DNA of 64,000 bases from CAZWCX01 sp964632945. GTDB lineage: Bacteria > Planctomycetota > MHYJ01 > WSZJ01 > CAZWCX01. Made by a program: the position numbers and the translations under genes. Shown here piece after piece: positions 8,825 to 17,073 of this stretch. The stretch lies in the NCBI GenBank assembly GCA_964632945.1, contig CAZWCX010000012.1:23870-87869 (forward strand), written 5' to 3'. Every line of letters starts with the position of its first letter. The first letter of the stretch is position 1. The notes under the pieces were generated by a model. It had not been told where the DNA came from and searched no databases. It was given only the letters and a program-made list of their open reading frames with translations.

Positions 8825-10318
8825 CTAGCGGGCAATCTCGCCCACGACGACCCGCACGTGCTCCAGCGACTTTTCCATCATCTTGAGCAGCGGGGTCGGG
8901 AATACGCCGATCACCACGGTCAGGATTCCGAGCGGCACCAGGGTGACCATTTCCCGCGTCGTAACCTCGGGCAGGTCCTGGTACTTCGGGTTGAGCGGGC
9001 CCATGAAGACCCGCTGATAGGACCACAGGAAGTACCCCGCGGTCACCACGATGCCGGTCGTCGCGATCACCGTCATCCAGCGGTAGACGGGGAACGCGCC
9101 GAGGAACACGAGCGCTTCGCCGATGAAGCCGGCGAGTCCGGGCAGGCCGAGCGAGCCCATGAACGCAAGGCTCGTGATCCCCGCGTAGATCGGCATGCGG
9201 TTGGCCAACCCTCCGAATCCGTCGATGTTGCGATGGTGGGCGCGGTCGTAGATGACGCCCACCAGGAGGAACAGCATGCCCGCGATGACGCCGTGGGTGA
9301 ACATCTGGATGGCGGCGCCGCTCAGGCCGGCCGAGGTGTTGGCCGCCAGGCCGAGCATGCAGAAACCCATGTGGCTCACCGAGGAGTAGGCCACCAGCTT
9401 CTTCAAGTCGGACTGGGCCATCGAGCAACAGGCGCCGTAGATGATGCTGATCACCCCCAGTGTCGCCATGATCGGCGAGAAGTCGACGGCCGCTTCCGGC
9501 AGCATGCTGTAGTTGATTCGCAGGATCCCGTACACGCCCATCTTCAGCAGTACGCCCGCCAGAATGACGCTGATCGCGGTCGGCGCCTCCACGTGCGCAT
9601 CCGGCAGCCAGGTGTGGAAGGGGAACACCGGCACCTTGATGGCGAATCCGATGAACAGGCCGACGAAGGCGATGAACCAGAACGTCCCCGTGAAGCGCGC
9701 GTGCGCCGCGGCCAGTTTCACCATGTCGAACGTATGCTGCCCGGTGGCCGGGTCGATGTAGTCGAAATGGAAGGCCAGAATCGCAAGCAGCAGGAGCACG
9801 CTACCCGCCAGGGTGTAGAGGAAGAACTTGATCGCTGCATACTCTTTCCGCGGGCCGCCCCAGATCCCGATCAGGAAGTACATCGGGAGGAGCATCACTT
9901 CCCAGAAGACGAAGAAGAGGATGAAGTCCAGCGCGCTGAACACGCCCATCATCCCGGTTTCCAGGAGCAGGAAGAGCGCGAAGTACGCGCGCGTGGCCTT
10001 CTCGATGTTCCAGGAAGCGATCACGCACAGGAAGGACAGGAGCGCGGTGAGCAGGATCATCGGGGCGCTGATCCCGTCGATTCCCACCGAGTAGTAGATC
10101 TGGAATTGCGGGATCCACGGATACCGCTCGACGAACTGCATCGCCGCCGTGTTGCGGTCGAACGCGAACCAGAGGTAGGCCGCCATGACGAGGGGGATCC
10201 CCGTCGCCAGCAGGGAGAGCCAGCGGTGCGTGTCCTTGCTCTCGCTGCGGGTGAAGAGGATTACGACCATCCCCGCGAGGGGAATGAAGGTCATGAGGGT
10301 GAGCAGGTGGTTTTCCAT
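8825..10318 (-). CDS. nuoM: NADH-quinone oxidoreductase subunit M
   Basis: A 497-residue complex I proton-pumping subunit. The order of helices and the motifs VPVFPFHTWLPDAHVEAPTA and LKKLVAYSSVSHMGFCMLG identify NuoM. The Glu of HELIX 5 lies in the segment LLPMYFLIGIWGG and its upstream WEVML. An ATG at 10318 is preferred; a TTG two codons earlier is possible. It begins 12 bases after nuoL and is followed by nuoN. Confidence 0.94.
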   Translation of the reverse strand: MENHLLTLMTFIPLAGMVVILFTRSESKDTHRWLSLLATGIPLVMAAYLWFAFDRNTAAMQFVERYPWIPQFQIYYSVGIDGISAPMILLTALLSFLCVIASWNIEKATRAYFALFLLLETGMMGVFSALDFILFFVFWEVMLLPMYFLIGIWGGPRKEYAAIKFFLYTLAGSVLLLLAILAFHFDYIDPATGQHTFDMVKLAAAHARFTGTFWFIAFVGLFIGFAIKVPVFPFHTWLPDAHVEAPTAISVILAGVLLKMGVYGILRINYSMLPEAAVDFSPIMATLGVISIIYGACCSMAQSDLKKLVAYSSVSHMGFCMLGLAANTSAGLSGAAIQMFTHGVIAGMLFLLVGVIYDRAHHRNIDGFGGLANRMPIYAGITSLAFMGSLGLPGLAGFIGEALVFLGAFPVYRWMTVIATTGIVVTAGYFLWSYQRVFMGPLNPKYQDLPEVTTREMVTLVPLGILTVVIGVFPTPLLKMMEKSLEHVRVVVGEIAR

Positions 10319-10330
10319 GGTCAACCCCGA

Positions 10331-12514
10331 TTAGAAGAACACGCTCAACGCCACGGCGAGCATCACCATCCCCACGACCGCCCACGCCAGGTAATGGCGC
10401 AGCATCCCCGACTGGAAGCGGGAGAGGGCCCGGCCGGACGAGAGCAGCGTATTGGCCGTTTCATTCACCATGCCGTCGACGAGTCGGTTGTCGATCCAGC
10501 CGGCGACCGCGCAGAACCGGATGGTGAACTCCGCCGACCCGTTGACGATCCCGTCGATCCACTCGAGGTCGAACCGGGCGAGGAACGCATTGATGGCGAG
10601 GAGTGGTCGCACGAGCGTCCACTCGTAGAGTTCGTCGAAGAACCACTTGTTCATGAGGCAGTGGTGGAGCCAGGACAATCGTCGGGCCCAGGCCTCGGGC
10701 GATATCCAGCCGGCGTAGTAGGTGAGGGTGCTGAGCCCGATGCCGCAGGCGGCGATCAGGATCGACCAGATCATGGCCAGTCCGTGGGCCTCGTGTTCCA
10801 CGTGCGCGATGTGGGCCGCGCGCGGGTCGGCGGCGGTCGATGCGGCCGGCTTGATCGCCACGGGCCGGGGGCCGGCTTCGTACATCTCCATCGACGGCTT
10901 TTGCACGTATCCCTCGATCCACTTGTGCGCGGAGAGGGGCGATCCGGCCGCGATCAGGGTCATGACCGCCAGGATGATCAGCGGGTACTTCATGACCGGA
11001 TCTTCGTCCACGTGCTTCATGTGCGCCGGGTCGGGCGCGTGATGGTGTTCGTGGCCATGGCCCGCGTCGTGACCGGAGTCATGGCCGTGGCCGCCGCCGG
11101 TGGGGGTGCCGCCGTCCGCGTGGGCGAGCGCCCAGCGGGGCTGGCCCCAGAAGGTCATGTACATCAGCCGGAACATGTAAAAGGCCGTCAGCGCCGCGGC
11201 GCAGAAGCCGAACGTCGGCAACAGCCACTGGCTCGGATCGAGCATGGCCTTGGCCAGCGCCGAGGCCAGGATCATGTCCTTGCTGTAGAAGCCGGAGAAG
11301 AGCGGCACGCCGGAAATCGCCAGGGTGGCGATCAGCATCGTCCTCCAGGTCCACGGCATCCGCGTCCGCAAGCCGCCCATCCGGCGCATGTCCTGCTCGT
11401 GGTGCATGCCCAGGATGACGCTGCCGGAACCGAGGAAGAGGAGGGCCTTGAAGAAGGCGTGCGTCCAGAGATGGAAGAATCCCGCCGTGTACCCGCCGAC
11501 GCCCAGGCCGAGCACCATGTAGCCGAGCTGGCTGACCGTGGAGTAGGCGAGGACCTTCTTGATGTCCGTTGCGGTCAACGCGATCGTGGCTGCGAAGAGC
11601 GCGGTGAACCCGCCGACGTAAGCCACGCCCAGCAGCGCGGTGGGGGTGAACACCAGGTAGCAGCGCGTGACCAGGTACACGCCCGCCGCGACCATCGTGG
11701 CGGCGTGGATGAGCGCGCTGACCGGCGTGGGGCCTTCCATCGCGTCCGGCAGCCACACGTGCAACGGGAATTGCGCCGACTTTCCGATCGCGCCGCAGAA
11801 GAAGAACAGGCCCGCCAGCGTCAGGTAGTCGACATGGAACCACCCGAGCACGTTCACCTTCAGGTGGGTGAACACGCCCTTCGAGATCAGGTGGAAAAGC
11901 TCGTCGTACTGGAAGGTCCCGGTCACGTGGTAGAGCATCAGGATGCCGATGAACATTCCCACGTCGCCCACGCGCGTGGTCAGGAAGGCCTTCTTGGCCG
12001 CGCTTGCCGCCGAGGGTTTCTGGAACCAGAAGCCGATCAGCAGGTACGAGGAGAGTCCGACCAGTTCCCAGCCGATGTAGAGCCCGATCAGGTTGTCGGT
12101 GACCACGAGGAAGAGCATGGAGAAGGTGAACAGGGACAGGAAGGAGAAGAAACGCCCGTAACGTTCATCCCCCTTCATGTATCCCATCGAGAACAGGTGG
12201 ACGAGCAGGCTCACCATCGTCACCACCACGAGCATGATGGCGGTGATGTTGTCGAGCAGGAACCCCATCCGGATTTCGAATTGCCCGACGGCCAGCCAGT
12301 CGAAGGTGAAGTGCTGCCGCCACAGCGGATCGTGGGCGTAGAGCATCTGGAAGAAGAGGATGACCGACACCAGGAACGAGAGCGCGATTCCCGCGGTCGA
12401 GACGAGCGCGCTGCGGTCCCCCAGGGCGCGCCCGAAGAACACCCGCGAGGCGTACGCCAGGAGCGGCGCGAGCAGGATGATCCAGATGCCGAAGGGGCTT
12501 TCCGTCAGAGACAT
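10331..12514 (-). CDS. nuoL: NADH-quinone oxidoreductase subunit L, with His-rich insertion
   Basis: A 727-residue distal proton-pumping subunit of complex I, longer than the usual 610-670. The core motifs SAQFPLHVWLPDAMEGPTPV and KKVLAYSTVSQLGYMVLG are present, and the C-terminal part has the long amphipathic arm and last transmembrane helix. Around residues 471-505, between two helices, there is an inserted soluble stretch very rich in His, Gly and Asp (GHGHDSGHDAGHGHEHHH), not usual for the family; it looks like a metal-binding loop. It is followed immediately by nuoM. Confidence 0.93.
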   Translation of the reverse strand: MSLTESPFGIWIILLAPLLAYASRVFFGRALGDRSALVSTAGIALSFLVSVILFFQMLYAHDPLWRQHFTFDWLAVGQFEIRMGFLLDNITAIMLVVVTMVSLLVHLFSMGYMKGDERYGRFFSFLSLFTFSMLFLVVTDNLIGLYIGWELVGLSSYLLIGFWFQKPSAASAAKKAFLTTRVGDVGMFIGILMLYHVTGTFQYDELFHLISKGVFTHLKVNVLGWFHVDYLTLAGLFFFCGAIGKSAQFPLHVWLPDAMEGPTPVSALIHAATMVAAGVYLVTRCYLVFTPTALLGVAYVGGFTALFAATIALTATDIKKVLAYSTVSQLGYMVLGLGVGGYTAGFFHLWTHAFFKALLFLGSGSVILGMHHEQDMRRMGGLRTRMPWTWRTMLIATLAISGVPLFSGFYSKDMILASALAKAMLDPSQWLLPTFGFCAAALTAFYMFRLMYMTFWGQPRWALAHADGGTPTGGGHGHDSGHDAGHGHEHHHAPDPAHMKHVDEDPVMKYPLIILAVMTLIAAGSPLSAHKWIEGYVQKPSMEMYEAGPRPVAIKPAASTAADPRAAHIAHVEHEAHGLAMIWSILIAACGIGLSTLTYYAGWISPEAWARRLSWLHHCLMNKWFFDELYEWTLVRPLLAINAFLARFDLEWIDGIVNGSAEFTIRFCAVAGWIDNRLVDGMVNETANTLLSSGRALSRFQSGMLRHYLAWAVVGMVMLAVALSVFF

Positions 12515-12520
12515 GTTCCG

Positions 12521-12841
12521 CTAACCCTGAAGGATCTTCGCGTTGTCGACGTCCACGGTGTGGAAGTTCTGGTAGATTCCGATGACGATCGCCAGCGCCA
12601 CGGCGGCCTCGGCGGCGGCCAGGATGATGACGAAGACCGCGAACACGTGTCCCTGCACCGGCACCGGGGAGTGCGGCGCAAACGCCACGAAATTGATGTT
12701 GGCCGCATTCAGGATCAGCTCCACGCCCATCAGGATGCTCACCGAGTTCTTGCGGGTGAGGATCGTGAAGACGCCGAGGCTGAACAGGACCGCGCCGACG
12801 AACAGGAAGTGCGAGAGTCCCACGTTGGTGAGCAGCGCCAT
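12521..12841 (-). CDS. nuoK: NADH-quinone oxidoreductase subunit K
   Basis: A 106-residue three-helix complex I subunit, normal length being about 100. The two membrane Glu residues needed for proton movement are in GVELILNAANINFVAF and in ILAAAEAAVALAIVIG. It lies seven bases upstream of nuoL and 58 bases after nuoJ. Confidence 0.94.
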   Translation of the reverse strand: MALLTNVGLSHFLFVGAVLFSLGVFTILTRKNSVSILMGVELILNAANINFVAFAPHSPVPVQGHVFAVFVIILAAAEAAVALAIVIGIYQNFHTVDVDNAKILQG

Positions 12842-12869
12842 GGATCGCCCTTGCTCCCGGTATGCGTTG

Positions 12870-12890
12870 GACGCCCCGCCAGGGGGCGTC
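12870..12890 (-). promoter_or_regulatory. Intercistronic stem-loop between nuoJ and nuoK
   Basis: GACGCCCC (12870-12877) and GGGGCGTC (12883-12890) form a perfect eight-pair stem with a five-base loop. No T run follows, so it is more likely an mRNA processing or stability element than a terminator. Confidence 0.5.
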
Positions 12891-12899
12891 GGATCCGAC

Positions 12900-13436
12900 C
12901 TACTTTGCGCCCGCGGTCCCCGCGTCGGCGGGCGGCTGCGGCCGCACCTCCTTGCGCGCCAGGAAGGCTGCGCCGATCAAGGCGGCCAGCAGCAGCACGG
13001 AAACGATTTCAAACGGCAGCAGATACTCGCGCATCAGCGCCTGGCCGATGGGGCCGGACGTCGGCTGCGGGTTCACCTGTCCGAGTTCCGGCCAGTCCAC
13101 CGCGTACGTCACCACGAAGGTGAGGATCAGCAGCACGCTCAGGAACGCCAGGAACGAGATCGGCGTGTACGACGCGTCATTCGACAACTTGAATTCCGAG
13201 ATCTTGTGGGTGAGCATGACCGCGAAGAGGATCAGGACGAGGATGCCGCCCACGTAGATCAGCACCTGCGCGGCGGCGAGGAAGTCCGCTCCGCAGAGGG
13301 CGTACAATCCGGCCACCCCCCAGAACGTGAGCAGCAGGGAGAACGCCGACCGCACGATGTTCTTCGAGAAGGCGACGACGCACGCCGATCCGACCGTCAG
13401 CGTGGCGAGAATCCAGAAACAAAGCGCGTACACCAT
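12900..13436 (-). CDS. nuoJ: NADH-quinone oxidoreductase subunit J
   Basis: A 178-residue complex I membrane subunit with five helices. NIVRSAFSLLLTFWGVAGLY and DFLAAAQVLIYVGGILVLIL carry the conserved residues of TM3, the helix that forms a pi-bulge during turnover. The C-terminal 15 residues are Pro/Ala-rich. It starts four bases after the nuoH stop. Confidence 0.93.
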   Translation of the reverse strand: MVYALCFWILATLTVGSACVVAFSKNIVRSAFSLLLTFWGVAGLYALCGADFLAAAQVLIYVGGILVLILFAVMLTHKISEFKLSNDASYTPISFLAFLSVLLILTFVVTYAVDWPELGQVNPQPTSGPIGQALMREYLLPFEIVSVLLLAALIGAAFLARKEVRPQPPADAGTAGAK

Positions 13437-13440
13437 CGGC

Positions 13441-14481
13441 CTAGCTCCACCTGACGGCGTTGCGCAGCAGGTCGACCAACCCCATCTCCAGCGCCATCCA
13501 GGTGCCGACCCCGAGCAGGATGGCGAGCGAAACGGGCACCAGCACCTTCCAGCACAGGTGCATGAGCTGGTCGACCCGGAACCGCGGCACCGTCCAGCGG
13601 ATCACCATGACGATGAAGACCAGGAAGAGGACCTTGCCCATGAACCAGCACAGCCCTTCGACGACGCCGAAGGCTCCGGGGAGGAGGAAACCCTGGAAGG
13701 GAGACTGCCAGCCGCCCAGGAAGAGCGCCGTGGCGATCGCCGAGGTGGCGAAGATCGCCGCATACTCGCCCATGAAGAAGATCGAGAAGCGCATCCCGCT
13801 GTATTCGACATGGTATCCGGCCACGAGTTCGGACTCGGCTTCGGGGATGTCGAACGGGGTGCGGTTGGTTTCGGCCAGCGCGCAGATGAAGTAGATCATC
13901 AGCCCGATCAAGTTGAAGGGGAAGTACCGGAACACCATCCAGTGGAAAACGCCACCGGCCTGATCGCGCACGATATCCTGCAGGCTCATGCTGCCGACGA
14001 TCATCACCACCGTGCACAAGACGATACCGGCCGGCACTTCATAGGAAACGATCTGCGCCGCGGCGCGCATGGCGCCGTAGAGCGCGTACTTGTTGCCCGA
14101 GGCCCAGCCCGCCATCAGGATTCCGATGACGCCCCCGCCTGCCACCGCGATCACGTAGACCACCCCGATGTTCAGGTCGGCGGCCACCAGGTGTTCGCTG
14201 AATGGTATCGCCGCAAAGATCGCGAACGCGGACATGAACACGATGTAGGGGGCGAGGGAGAAGAGCAACCGGTCGGCGTTCGTCGGCACGATGTCCTCCT
14301 TGAGGAGGAGCTTCACGCCGTCGACCAGGAACTGGAGGATCCCGGACGGTCCACAATAGGTCGGCCCGAGGCGCGACTGGATGCGCGCCGCGATCTTTCG
14401 CTCGGCCCAGGTCGAAATCCCGGCGAAGCCCGCGACCACGAGCAGGATGACCACGCCGCCGATGGCGCTGTAGACGAACAT
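13441..14481 (-). CDS. nuoH: NADH-quinone oxidoreductase subunit H
   Basis: A 346-residue subunit that forms much of the quinone chamber between the two arms of complex I. Family hallmarks include WAERKIAARIQSRLGPTYCG near residue 25, RAAAQIVSYEVPAG near 130 and NRTPFDIPEAESELVAGYH near 205. In most nuo operons nuoG precedes and nuoI follows it; here it is preceded by nuoC and followed directly by nuoJ. Confidence 0.95.
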   Translation of the reverse strand: MFVYSAIGGVVILLVVAGFAGISTWAERKIAARIQSRLGPTYCGPSGILQFLVDGVKLLLKEDIVPTNADRLLFSLAPYIVFMSAFAIFAAIPFSEHLVAADLNIGVVYVIAVAGGGVIGILMAGWASGNKYALYGAMRAAAQIVSYEVPAGIVLCTVVMIVGSMSLQDIVRDQAGGVFHWMVFRYFPFNLIGLMIYFICALAETNRTPFDIPEAESELVAGYHVEYSGMRFSIFFMGEYAAIFATSAIATALFLGGWQSPFQGFLLPGAFGVVEGLCWFMGKVLFLVFIVMVIRWTVPRFRVDQLMHLCWKVLVPVSLAILLGVGTWMALEMGLVDLLRNAVRWS

Positions 14482-14502
14482 AGTCCCTCTCGCACGCCTC
14501 GA

Positions 14503-14973
14503 TTATTGTAGGGGGATACCCCGGTAATCCCGCGGGAACTTGTAATCCTTGCGGAGCGGATGGCCGACCCAGTCTTCGGGCAGCAGGATCCGCCGCAGGT
14601 CGCTGTGTCCGACGTACTCGATCCCGAACAGGTCGTACGACTCCCGCTCGTGCCAGTTCGCCGCCGGCCAGATCCCTTCGACCGTCGGAACCTCGGGCTT
14701 CTCGCGCGGGACTTTCACTTTCACCACGAATCGATGCAGGTTCTTCATCGAGTAGAGGTGGATGACCGATTCCATGCGATCGGGATGGTCTACGCCCGAC
14801 AGGTCCATGCAAAAGTCGAGCGCGATCTCCGGGGTATCGCGCAGGTAGCGCGAGATCTCGACCAACGCGCCCGGCTTGACCACGACCCAGGGTTCCCCGG
14901 GATCTTCGCTGAATTCCACCACCCCGTCGGGGAACGCCTGTTTCAGTTTCTGATGGATCTCGGACGGCGTCAT
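14503..14973 (-). CDS. nuoC: NADH-quinone oxidoreductase subunit C
   Basis: A 156-residue 30-kDa-type subunit of the peripheral arm. The signature WHERESYDLFGIEYVGH leads into LRRILLPEDW and the C-terminal HPLRKDY. It is a stand-alone NuoC, not fused to NuoD. No nuoB lies before it (only 68 bases separate it from nuoA) and no nuoD after it (21 bases to nuoH), which is unusual since B, C and D are structurally adjacent and normally co-encoded. Confidence 0.93.
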   Translation of the reverse strand: MTPSEIHQKLKQAFPDGVVEFSEDPGEPWVVVKPGALVEISRYLRDTPEIALDFCMDLSGVDHPDRMESVIHLYSMKNLHRFVVKVKVPREKPEVPTVEGIWPAANWHERESYDLFGIEYVGHSDLRRILLPEDWVGHPLRKDYKFPRDYRGIPLQ

Positions 14974-15041
14974 GTACGCACTATCCTCGGTTTTGGCAAT
15001 GGTTTAAGGAAGCTTCGGGAGTCGCCGCCGGAGCCGCGGGA

Positions 15042-15416
15042 TCATGGGTTGCGGGCCGTCTTGATCCACTCCAGGTCGCCCTTGCGCCAGACATAGATCA
15101 GGCCGACCACGAGGATGCCCACGAAGAACGCGACTTCGAGGAACGCCAGCGGCCCCAGGATCTTGAATTGGGTCGCCCAGGGGAACAGGACGATGACTTC
15201 GACGTCGAAAATGAGGAAGATCAGTGCGATGACGTAGAAGCGGATGTTGAAGCGCACGAACGCGCCGCCGATGACCTGCTCGCCGCACTCGTAGGGCGAC
15301 TGCTTGATCGGGTTGGGCTTGGAAGGGCGGAACAGCGAGCCCGCGAAGAGGGAAACCAGGATGAAGGCGCAGCCGAGGATGATGAAGAAAAACACCACGC
15401 CGAACTGGGAAAGCAT
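15042..15416 (-). CDS. nuoA: NADH-quinone oxidoreductase subunit A
   Basis: A 124-residue, three-helix complex I subunit. YECGEQVIGGAFVRFNIRFY, near residue 45, contains the conserved Cys loop that lies near the quinone site, and FLIFDVEVIVLFPWA is the second family signature. It is the first gene of the nuo block, with a promoter about 70 bases upstream. Confidence 0.94.
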   Translation of the reverse strand: MLSQFGVVFFFIILGCAFILVSLFAGSLFRPSKPNPIKQSPYECGEQVIGGAFVRFNIRFYVIALIFLIFDVEVIVLFPWATQFKILGPLAFLEVAFFVGILVVGLIYVWRKGDLEWIKTARNP

Positions 15417-15482
15417 GCGACCGCACCCTTCGCAATCGTGGATCGGGCTCTTGGGGTGGGTGATCCCCCGTCAGGGAGCAGG

Positions 15483-15511
15483 ACTCTAGCACGGGGGTAG
15501 GGGGCTTTCAA
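15483..15511 (-). promoter_or_regulatory. Promoter of the nuo block
   Basis: On the minus strand TTGAAA (15511-15506), a 17-base spacer and TAGAGT (15488-15483). Initiation would fall near 15475, leaving a leader of about 60 bases before nuoA. Confidence 0.6.
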
Positions 15512-15576
15512 CAAAAAACCGGCCCGTTCCCGGCTCGTCCCGAGCTCCGATTTCCGCGAGCGGACAAAAAAAACGA

Positions 15577-15605
15577 TTGCGTTCCGGCACACTCCCGAGT
15601 AGATA
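15577..15605 (+). promoter_or_regulatory. Candidate greA promoter
   Basis: TTGCGT (15577-15582), a 17-base spacer and TAGATA (15600-15605), preceded by an A tract (15566-15573). It is divergent from the nuo promoter. Confidence 0.45.
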
Positions 15606-15689
15606 TGAGGCCTGCCGGGGGCCCACGGGGCCGAACCTCGACGCGGAGCATCCATTGCTGCGCGTTTTTTCATTTTCCGGGGTACCGCC

Positions 15690-16169
15690 ATGTCCGAACT
15701 GCCCATGACCCGCGAGGGATACGAGAAGCTCAAGGAGCGGCTCCGTCACCTCGAAGACGTCGAGCGCCCGCGGCTGGAAAAGGCGCTCGGGGACGCCCGT
15801 GAAATGGGCGACTTGTCGGAAAACAGTGAATTCGACGCGGCGCGGGAAGGCCTCTGGCTGGTCGATCAACAGGTGTCCGAGCTCAAAGATCGTCTCTCCC
15901 GGGCCTCCATCCTCGATCCGTCCAAGCTCCCCCATGACTCCGTCGCCATCGGGGCATCGGTGACGGTGAAGGACACCAAGTCCGGGGACAAGGAGATGTT
16001 TCATCTGGTCGGCGAGGGCGAGGGCGACCCGATGAACGACAAGATCTCCGTCATGACGCCGATCGGCCAGGCGTTGCTGGGGCACAAGGTGGGGGACACC
16101 GTCGAGGCGGAAGTGCCGGTCGGCAAGTTGAAATTCAAGATCCTCAAGATCGAGTACGGGAACGTCTGA
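15690..16169 (+). CDS. greA: Transcription elongation factor GreA
   Basis: A 159-residue GreA, which rescues backtracked RNA polymerase by stimulating transcript cleavage through the secondary channel. The N-terminal coiled coil runs from about residue 8 to 75; its tip carries the catalytic acids in GDLSENSEFDAA. The C-terminal FKBP-like domain shows the family ending MTPIGQALLGHKVGDTVEAE. Length is normal. It is a single-gene unit, convergent with the next gene. Confidence 0.96.
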   Translation: MSELPMTREGYEKLKERLRHLEDVERPRLEKALGDAREMGDLSENSEFDAAREGLWLVDQQVSELKDRLSRASILDPSKLPHDSVAIGASVTVKDTKSGDKEMFHLVGEGEGDPMNDKISVMTPIGQALLGHKVGDTVEAEVPVGKLKFKILKIEYGNV

Positions 16170-16202
16170 AGCCCCCCTCCCGGCAGGCCGACCCGGCGGA
16201 AC

Positions 16203-16223
16203 CGCGGGGGGCATCGCCCCGCG
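16203..16223. terminator. GC-rich stem-loop between convergent genes
   Basis: CGCGGGG (16203-16209) pairs with CCCCGCG (16217-16223), with a seven-base loop. It stands 33 bases after greA and 28 bases from the end of the opposing gene. No T run on either strand, so termination is only inferred from position. Confidence 0.4.
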
Positions 16224-16250
16224 CAGACTCCGAAGCCGGGGCAATCCCGC

Positions 16251-16841
16251 TCAATCCGAAGTCCCGCTCCCGCGTTCCTTCGTGTCGCCGACCGCGCCGA
16301 GGATGCGCCGGTAGAGGTCGCCGACCCGCTGGTAGAAGCCTGCGGTATGCATGGAGTGGATCCGCAGCCCGTGCCAGTCGTAATGATGCATGTACTCGTG
16401 CACCAGGGTGTTGAGGTAGGTCTTGAAGGCCACGAAGAGATTGCGGCGCGCGGTCCGGCAATAGAGCGTCATGTACCCGTTGCGGCCGCAAAAGCCGTAG
16501 TATTCCACTTTCCCCCGGACCAGGCGGCGCCCCCCGACCTTCACCGGGATCCGGTGGACCCCCGACCCATCGCACAGGCCGTCCACGACCTTTTGACTCG
16601 AGCGGGCGACGCCGACCTCGTCACCGACATGCAGGGCGGACCGGAGATCGCACACGGCCTCGAGCAGGAGCGAGGTCACCTCCATGGGGATGGTGAGCAC
16701 CTCGTTGGACCGCACGTAGGAGCGCTGTTGTCGCGGGTCGAAGGATCCGCGCCGCCACGCCCCGGGCATCCGTTGAGCGCGCCGCACGCGCCGCGTACCG
16801 GGCTTCTCCGGCTTCCGGTTGTCGCCCGCAGGATCTTGCAT
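16251..16841 (-). CDS. Putative zinc metallopeptidase (HExxH)
   Basis: A protein of about 196 residues whose C-terminal half contains LVHEYMHHYDWHGLRIHSMH, a gluzincin/SprT-like HExxH zinc site with a further His in HTAGFYQRV as likely third ligand. Upstream, VEYYGFCGRNGYMTLYCR resembles the strand that leads into such sites. I do not know the specific family or substrate; no signal peptide is visible, so it may be cytoplasmic. The start is uncertain. ATG at 16841 keeps clear of the kinase promoter. An ATG at 16976 has a better ribosome site (GGAGGGGG) and would add a low-complexity 45 residues. Confidence 0.65.
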   Translation of the reverse strand: MQDPAGDNRKPEKPGTRRVRRAQRMPGAWRRGSFDPRQQRSYVRSNEVLTIPMEVTSLLLEAVCDLRSALHVGDEVGVARSSQKVVDGLCDGSGVHRIPVKVGGRRLVRGKVEYYGFCGRNGYMTLYCRTARRNLFVAFKTYLNTLVHEYMHHYDWHGLRIHSMHTAGFYQRVGDLYRRILGAVGDTKERGSGTSD

Positions 16842-16975
16842 GGCCCTGGCCGACAATACGATCCGTGCGCACCCGCGCGGGACGGAAGTGCAGACCTCTT
16901 CTTCCTCTATCGTCCGTTCGGCCCGCGCGACTTCAGTCCCGGCTGCGGGTCGACCCGGCCGGCCTGCGCTGGTCA

Positions 16976-17005
16976 TTGACCCCCTCCGGCTCCGGGTTCT
17001 ATCAT
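16976..17005 (+). promoter_or_regulatory. Promoter of the kinase-SUMF1 gene
   Basis: TTGACC (16976-16981), an 18-base spacer and TATCAT (17000-17005), about 70 bases before the GTG start, which is preceded by AGGAGG. Confidence 0.7.
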
Positions 17006-17073
17006 GATCGCCGGGCCCTGACGGGCCGGGTCGCGTCCTCTGCTCCCTCCCCCCGATCCCAGGAGGTCTCTCC

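Noticed and set aside
8378..13123. Open frame of 1581 codons on the plus strand opposite the nuo genes
   Set aside because: It reads as low-complexity His/Arg/Glu/Gln sequence and mirrors six real nuo genes; a side effect of high GC and biased codon use.
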